A DNA stretch of 58,582 nucleotides from Collinsella aerofaciens (GTDB taxonomy: Bacteria; Actinomycetota; Coriobacteriia; Coriobacteriales; Coriobacteriaceae): contig NZ_SPFO01000013.1 of NCBI RefSeq assembly GCF_005845035.1, forward strand, positions 1-58,582, read 5' to 3'. The first letter of the stretch is position 1. Every line of letters begins with the position of its first letter. A program made the position numbers and the translations under genes. The notes beneath the pieces are model-generated. The model was not told where the DNA came from and ran no database searches. It saw only the letters and a program-made list of their open reading frames with translations. This document shows, piece after piece, positions 55,620 through 58,582 of the stretch.

Positions 55620-56959
55620 TCGACCGCCGCGCCCAGCGCGATAGTTCAATATCAATCTTTCGCATCATTGCCGTTGCCTGCGCCATTTGCGTGCTGGTGT
55701 ACTTTATTTTTGCCTTGGTGACCGGTATCGAGCCGATCGCCACGGTGATTGCCTGCGCGCTGCTGTGCATCTTTCTGTGCATCTTTATCTTTTTGACGCT
55801 CAATCCCGATTCGGTGCGCTCCCAGTACACCGAGGAGACGCTCTCGGTGGCCTCGGCCATGCTCGAGGACATTAAGGGCGGTCTGACGCAGGAGTCGGCG
55901 CGTTTGGTGTGCCAGCGCATTTTGCCCGAGACGCGTGCCATGACGGTTGCCATCACCGACGAGGGCAACGTGCTGGCCTGCGCGGGCGAGCTTGAGAAAA
56001 AACTACTGCCAGATTCTCCCATCCACACGCTTGCCACGCGCTACGTTATCGAACATGGCATCGTGCAGTCGTTCAACCGTATGGTGGATGTCGTGGGCTC
56101 GGACGGCTCGCACAACCAAGTCCCCGCCGGCATTATCGCCCCCATCAAGGTGGGCGATCGTACCGTCGGCACGCTCAAGTTCTACTACAAGACCCCGCGT
56201 GCCGTCGACCGTACCCAGTATGCGCTCGCCTCGGGTTTTGCCGAGATCCTGTCCACGCAGCTCGCCATCCACGAGCTCGAGGTGCAAAAGGAACTCACGG
56301 CCCGTGCCGAGGTGCGTGCCCTGCAGGCGCAGATCAACCCGCACTTTCTGTTTAACACGCTCAACACCATCGCGTCGTTTACGCGTACCGACCCGCTGCG
56401 TGCCCGCGAGCTGCTGCGCGAGTTCTCCTCGTTCTATCGCGCCACGCTCGACAACTCGGGGTCGCTTATCCCGGTCTCGCGCGAGGTTGCCCAGACCAAG
56501 CGCTACCTGACGTTTGAGAAGGCGCGCTTTGGCGAGGACCGCGTACTGGCGACCTTCGATGTCTCCGAGGATGTCGAGGACACGTTGGTTCCGGCCTTTG
56601 TAATCCAGCCCATTGTCGAGAACGCCGTGCGGCATGGCATGGGCGATGGCGATGCCCTGCAGATCGATGTGACCGTCCATCAAGACGGCGACGACGCAAT
56701 CCTGATTGCCGTGGCCGACAACGGCGTGGGCATGGACGAGGGCACCGCCGCCAGGCTGTTTGATGAGCGCTCCGCCCGCCCCGATGCCAGCTCTCCGCAA
56801 GGTGGCGGCGCCGGCGTGGCCATGCACAATATTTCTGAGCGCATCCATCGCTTTTATGGACCGCACTCTTATACGCGCGTCGAATCGGCGCCGGGCAAGG
56901 GCACCAAAGTGCTCCTGCATCTTGATTTGTCAGAGAGCATCTTTGACATTCAAGAGTAA
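55616..56959 (+). CDS. LytS-type sensor histidine kinase (second pair)
   Basis: 447 residues. Two spans (about 14-65), an input domain (85-225), then the kinase core with phospho-His243 in NPHFLFNT, ENAVRHG and DNGVGM. It is a paralogue of the kinase at 49703-51088; LASGFAEILSTQLA matches LASGFADLISTQLA there. The start overlaps the glycosyltransferase stop; AGGGGG lies upstream. The regulator gene starts 72 bases after the stop. Confidence 0.92.
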   Translation: MIDRRAQRDSSISIFRIIAVACAICVLVYFIFALVTGIEPIATVIACALLCIFLCIFIFLTLNPDSVRSQYTEETLSVASAMLEDIKGGLTQESARLVCQRILPETRAMTVAITDEGNVLACAGELEKKLLPDSPIHTLATRYVIEHGIVQSFNRMVDVVGSDGSHNQVPAGIIAPIKVGDRTVGTLKFYYKTPRAVDRTQYALASGFAEILSTQLAIHELEVQKELTARAEVRALQAQINPHFLFNTLNTIASFTRTDPLRARELLREFSSFYRATLDNSGSLIPVSREVAQTKRYLTFEKARFGEDRVLATFDVSEDVEDTLVPAFVIQPIVENAVRHGMGDGDALQIDVTVHQDGDDAILIAVADNGVGMDEGTAARLFDERSARPDASSPQGGGAGVAMHNISERIHRFYGPHSYTRVESAPGKGTKVLLHLDLSESIFDIQE

Positions 56960-57031
56960 AATAAAAGGCTATGGGCTCAACGCCAAGCGGCGGATGCCCA
57001 GCGTAGTTTGATGACGAAAGGTTTAATCCCT

Positions 57032-57748
57032 ATGCTGCGTGCGATGATTGTGGATGATGAGGCCCCGGCCCGTTCGGAACTTCGCTTCTTGCTCGAGCAG
57101 ACGGGCAAGATCGGCACGATCACTGAGGCGTCGAGCGTCCGCTCCGCCATTGAGATGCTGATGGAAAGCCGCGTCGATGTCGTCTTTCTCGATATCTCGA
57201 TGCCCGGCGCTTCTGGTCTGCAGCTTGCCGAGGCGCTACATAAGCTTAAGAATCCGCCGGCGATTGTGTTTGTGACCGCGTATAGCGATCATGCCGTCGA
57301 GGCGTTCGACGTAGATGCCGTCGATTACCTCATGAAGCCGGTTGAGGAGGCACGCCTGGATCGCGCGATCGAGAAGGTCATGCAGCACGCCAAGCCCGTC
57401 ACGGACAGCAAGGTGACCATCGAGCGTATCCCGGTGGAAAAGGGCGGCCGCAAGGTGCTCATTCCCGTGGACGACATTCGCTTTATCATGGCCAAGGACG
57501 ATTACTCCTGCATCTATACCGTCGATGATCGCTTTTTGTCGACGACCCCGCTGGCGCAGTTTGAGGCCAAACTCTGCGACTTTGGCTTCTTCCGTGTTCA
57601 CCGCCGCTATATCGTCAACTTGGCGTGCGTCACGGATGTGGAGACGGTGCCCTCGGGCGCCATCCAGCTGGGCATTACGGGCGTCGACGAACGCGTGCCG
57701 GTTTCGCGCCGCCGCGTCGTGCCGCTCAAGAAGGCCTTGAGCCTCTAA
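57032..57748 (+). CDS. LytTR response regulator (second pair)
   Basis: 238 residues. Receiver domain with DDE at 8-10, Asp54 (FLDISM), Thr in VFVTAYSD and Lys in LMKPVEE; LytTR DNA-binding domain from about 130 (FIMAKDDYSC ... FRVHRRYIVNL). Paralogue of the regulator at 51128. ATG 57032 gives the family-like start MLRAMIVDDE; GAAAGG is about ten bases upstream. Earlier in-frame ATGs at 57008/57011 precede that site. Confidence 0.92.
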   Translation: MLRAMIVDDEAPARSELRFLLEQTGKIGTITEASSVRSAIEMLMESRVDVVFLDISMPGASGLQLAEALHKLKNPPAIVFVTAYSDHAVEAFDVDAVDYLMKPVEEARLDRAIEKVMQHAKPVTDSKVTIERIPVEKGGRKVLIPVDDIRFIMAKDDYSCIYTVDDRFLSTTPLAQFEAKLCDFGFFRVHRRYIVNLACVTDVETVPSGAIQLGITGVDERVPVSRRRVVPLKKALSL

Positions 57749-57756
57749 GCACATTG

Positions 57757-57804
57757 GCCCCGCAGCCCTGTAGACCTATCGTCTGCGGAGCCGTGGGGCT
57801 TTTT
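57757..57804 (+). terminator. Terminator after the second LytTR gene
   Basis: GCCCCGC and GTGGGGC close a longer imperfect stem, followed by TTTTT at 57800-57804. Confidence 0.7.
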
Positions 57805-57842
57805 GTATGCACCTGCCGAATCGTTTTTGCGGAAGGGATCCC

Positions 57843-58310
57843 ATGAACAGCGCAAGCGCCAAACGCATCGACATCATCTCGGACACCCACGGCTATCTAT
57901 CGCCTGCGCTCCTGGACGAGCTCAAGGGCGCAGATCTGATCATCCACGCCGGTGACCTCACATCCGAGATGGACTACGAGCACCTATGCACCATCGCCCC
58001 CGTGCGAGCGGTTCTGGGCAACAACGACTACTACCGCGACTACGGCCCCGATGTGGATCGCCTGGCCCTCTTCACCTACGAAGGCCTCAAGTTCGCCGTA
58101 GCCCACTACCGCGAAGACCTCCCGGTGGGATCCGTAGACGTAGCCATCAACGGCCACACCCACGTAACCAAAGAAGCCCAAGTAGGCCGCTGCTTAGTCC
58201 TCAACCCGGGCAGCGCCAGCTACCCCAGAGGCACCCGAGGCCCCACCATGGCCAGAATGCTAGTCAAAGACGGCAAGATCATAAGCACCAAGTTTATTGA
58301 CCTAGACTAA
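57843..58310 (+). CDS. YfcE/MJ0936-type metallophosphoesterase
   Basis: 155 residues, usual length for this small phosphodiesterase family. Metal-binding motifs in order: SDTHG, HAGDLTS, GNND, a histidine in AVAHYRED and NGHTHV. It probably hydrolyses phosphodiesters in the cytoplasm; the natural substrate is unknown. ATG 57843 follows GGAAGGGA; the frame extends to 57807 without a ribosome site. It has its own terminator. Confidence 0.9.
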   Translation: MNSASAKRIDIISDTHGYLSPALLDELKGADLIIHAGDLTSEMDYEHLCTIAPVRAVLGNNDYYRDYGPDVDRLALFTYEGLKFAVAHYREDLPVGSVDVAINGHTHVTKEAQVGRCLVLNPGSASYPRGTRGPTMARMLVKDGKIISTKFIDLD

Positions 58311-58320
58311 CCGCAACAAA

Positions 58321-58352
58321 AACGGGGGATGCAGATCGCATCCCCCGTTTCC
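58321..58352 (+). terminator. Phosphoesterase terminator
   Basis: AACGGGGGATGC and GCATCCCCCGTT form a 12-bp perfect stem with a 5-nt loop; the tail TTTCC is short. Confidence 0.75.
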
Positions 58353-58497
58353 ATCTCAGCCAAAGGCCGAGTTCCAACAACAACCTTAGACAACCCCGCC
58401 GAGGAGAACGGGGCCGCCGAGCCGCGAAGCGGCGAGGAACAAGAACTGGTTGAACAAAGTGACGGCAGGGAGGGTCTCCGGGGCCGGCTGGCGCGGG

Positions 58498-58582
58498 TTA
58501 AGTTTGTCGCGAGTTCCGCACGCAAAGGAAAGCACTTAATGTGCTTTCCGTCTTGCGCAGGACTGTAGAGCAGCAAACTTAA
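58498..58582. repeat. Nested hairpin at the right edge of the window
   Basis: TTAAGTTTG (58498-58506) pairs with CAAACTTAA (58574-58582, the last bases). Inside, GGAAAGCAC (58527) pairs with GTGCTTTCC (58541), and GCAA/TTGC pairs between. The whole can fold as one long interrupted stem. Confidence 0.6.

Overview
The window reads as chromosome from a high-GC gut actinobacterium of the class Coriobacteriia, most probably Collinsella. This is inference from gene content and style: GC-rich third positions, strong AGGAGG-type ribosome sites, an anaerobic pyruvate:ferredoxin oxidoreductase, an actinobacterial kinase/FHA/phosphatase cell-wall cluster, a natural SEDS-PBP fusion and LytS/LytTR two-component pairs. 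No marker for species naming is present, and I see no complete insertion sequence, prophage or CRISPR array.

Layout. 1-7.4 kb: a YbhJ-type aconitase-like hydratase, a repeat-rich interval with one membrane-anchored unknown protein, and clpB. 7.4-16 kb: an AAA_14/DUF4143-type ATPase whose promoter lies inside a 24-bp inverted repeat, an acidic single-span membrane protein, a DUF5692-like membrane protein with a broken 5' end, a TetR regulator facing a large Fe-S/FAD oxidoreductase across two TTGAC-N5-GTCAA palindromes, and hypA. 16-20 kb: a mannose-family PTS operon (IIAB, IIC, IID, DUF956) and tRNA-Arg(CCT) followed by direct and inverted copies of its own 3' part.

20-31 kb (minus strand): a compact wall-growth signalling operon ordered multi-span kinase, fhaA, fhaB, pstP, FtsW/RodA-PBP fusion, pknB with PASTA domains. 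It is the actinobacterial fhaA-fhaB-pstP-rodA-pbpA-pknB cluster with rodA and pbpA fused and an extra kinase at the head. 31-36 kb: the replication/repair set dnaX, ybaB/ebfC, recR. 36-39.6 kb: a second signalling module made of a Ser/Gly-rich signal-anchored protein, a membrane kinase and an FHA protein.

40-49.6 kb: nifJ behind a long structured leader, carbamate kinase, a C39-type cysteine peptidase, an APC permease and a metal-dependent amidohydrolase. 49.7-57.7 kb: two LytS-type histidine kinase/LytTR regulator pairs bracketing a zinc-dependent phospholipase C-like protein, a UMF1-type transporter and a glycosyltransferase. 57.8 kb to the end: a YfcE-type phosphoesterase and a terminal hairpin that runs to the last base.

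The least-explained content is non-coding. There are at least three families of small palindromic repeats: the GTTGCGGTGAAATAG hairpins, hairpins with a conserved GGGACGTTC loop and changing stems, and a composite repeat built on TGTAACATCTAG palindromes. There are also the tRNA-derived duplication, a structured nifJ leader and several paired operator-like palindromes.
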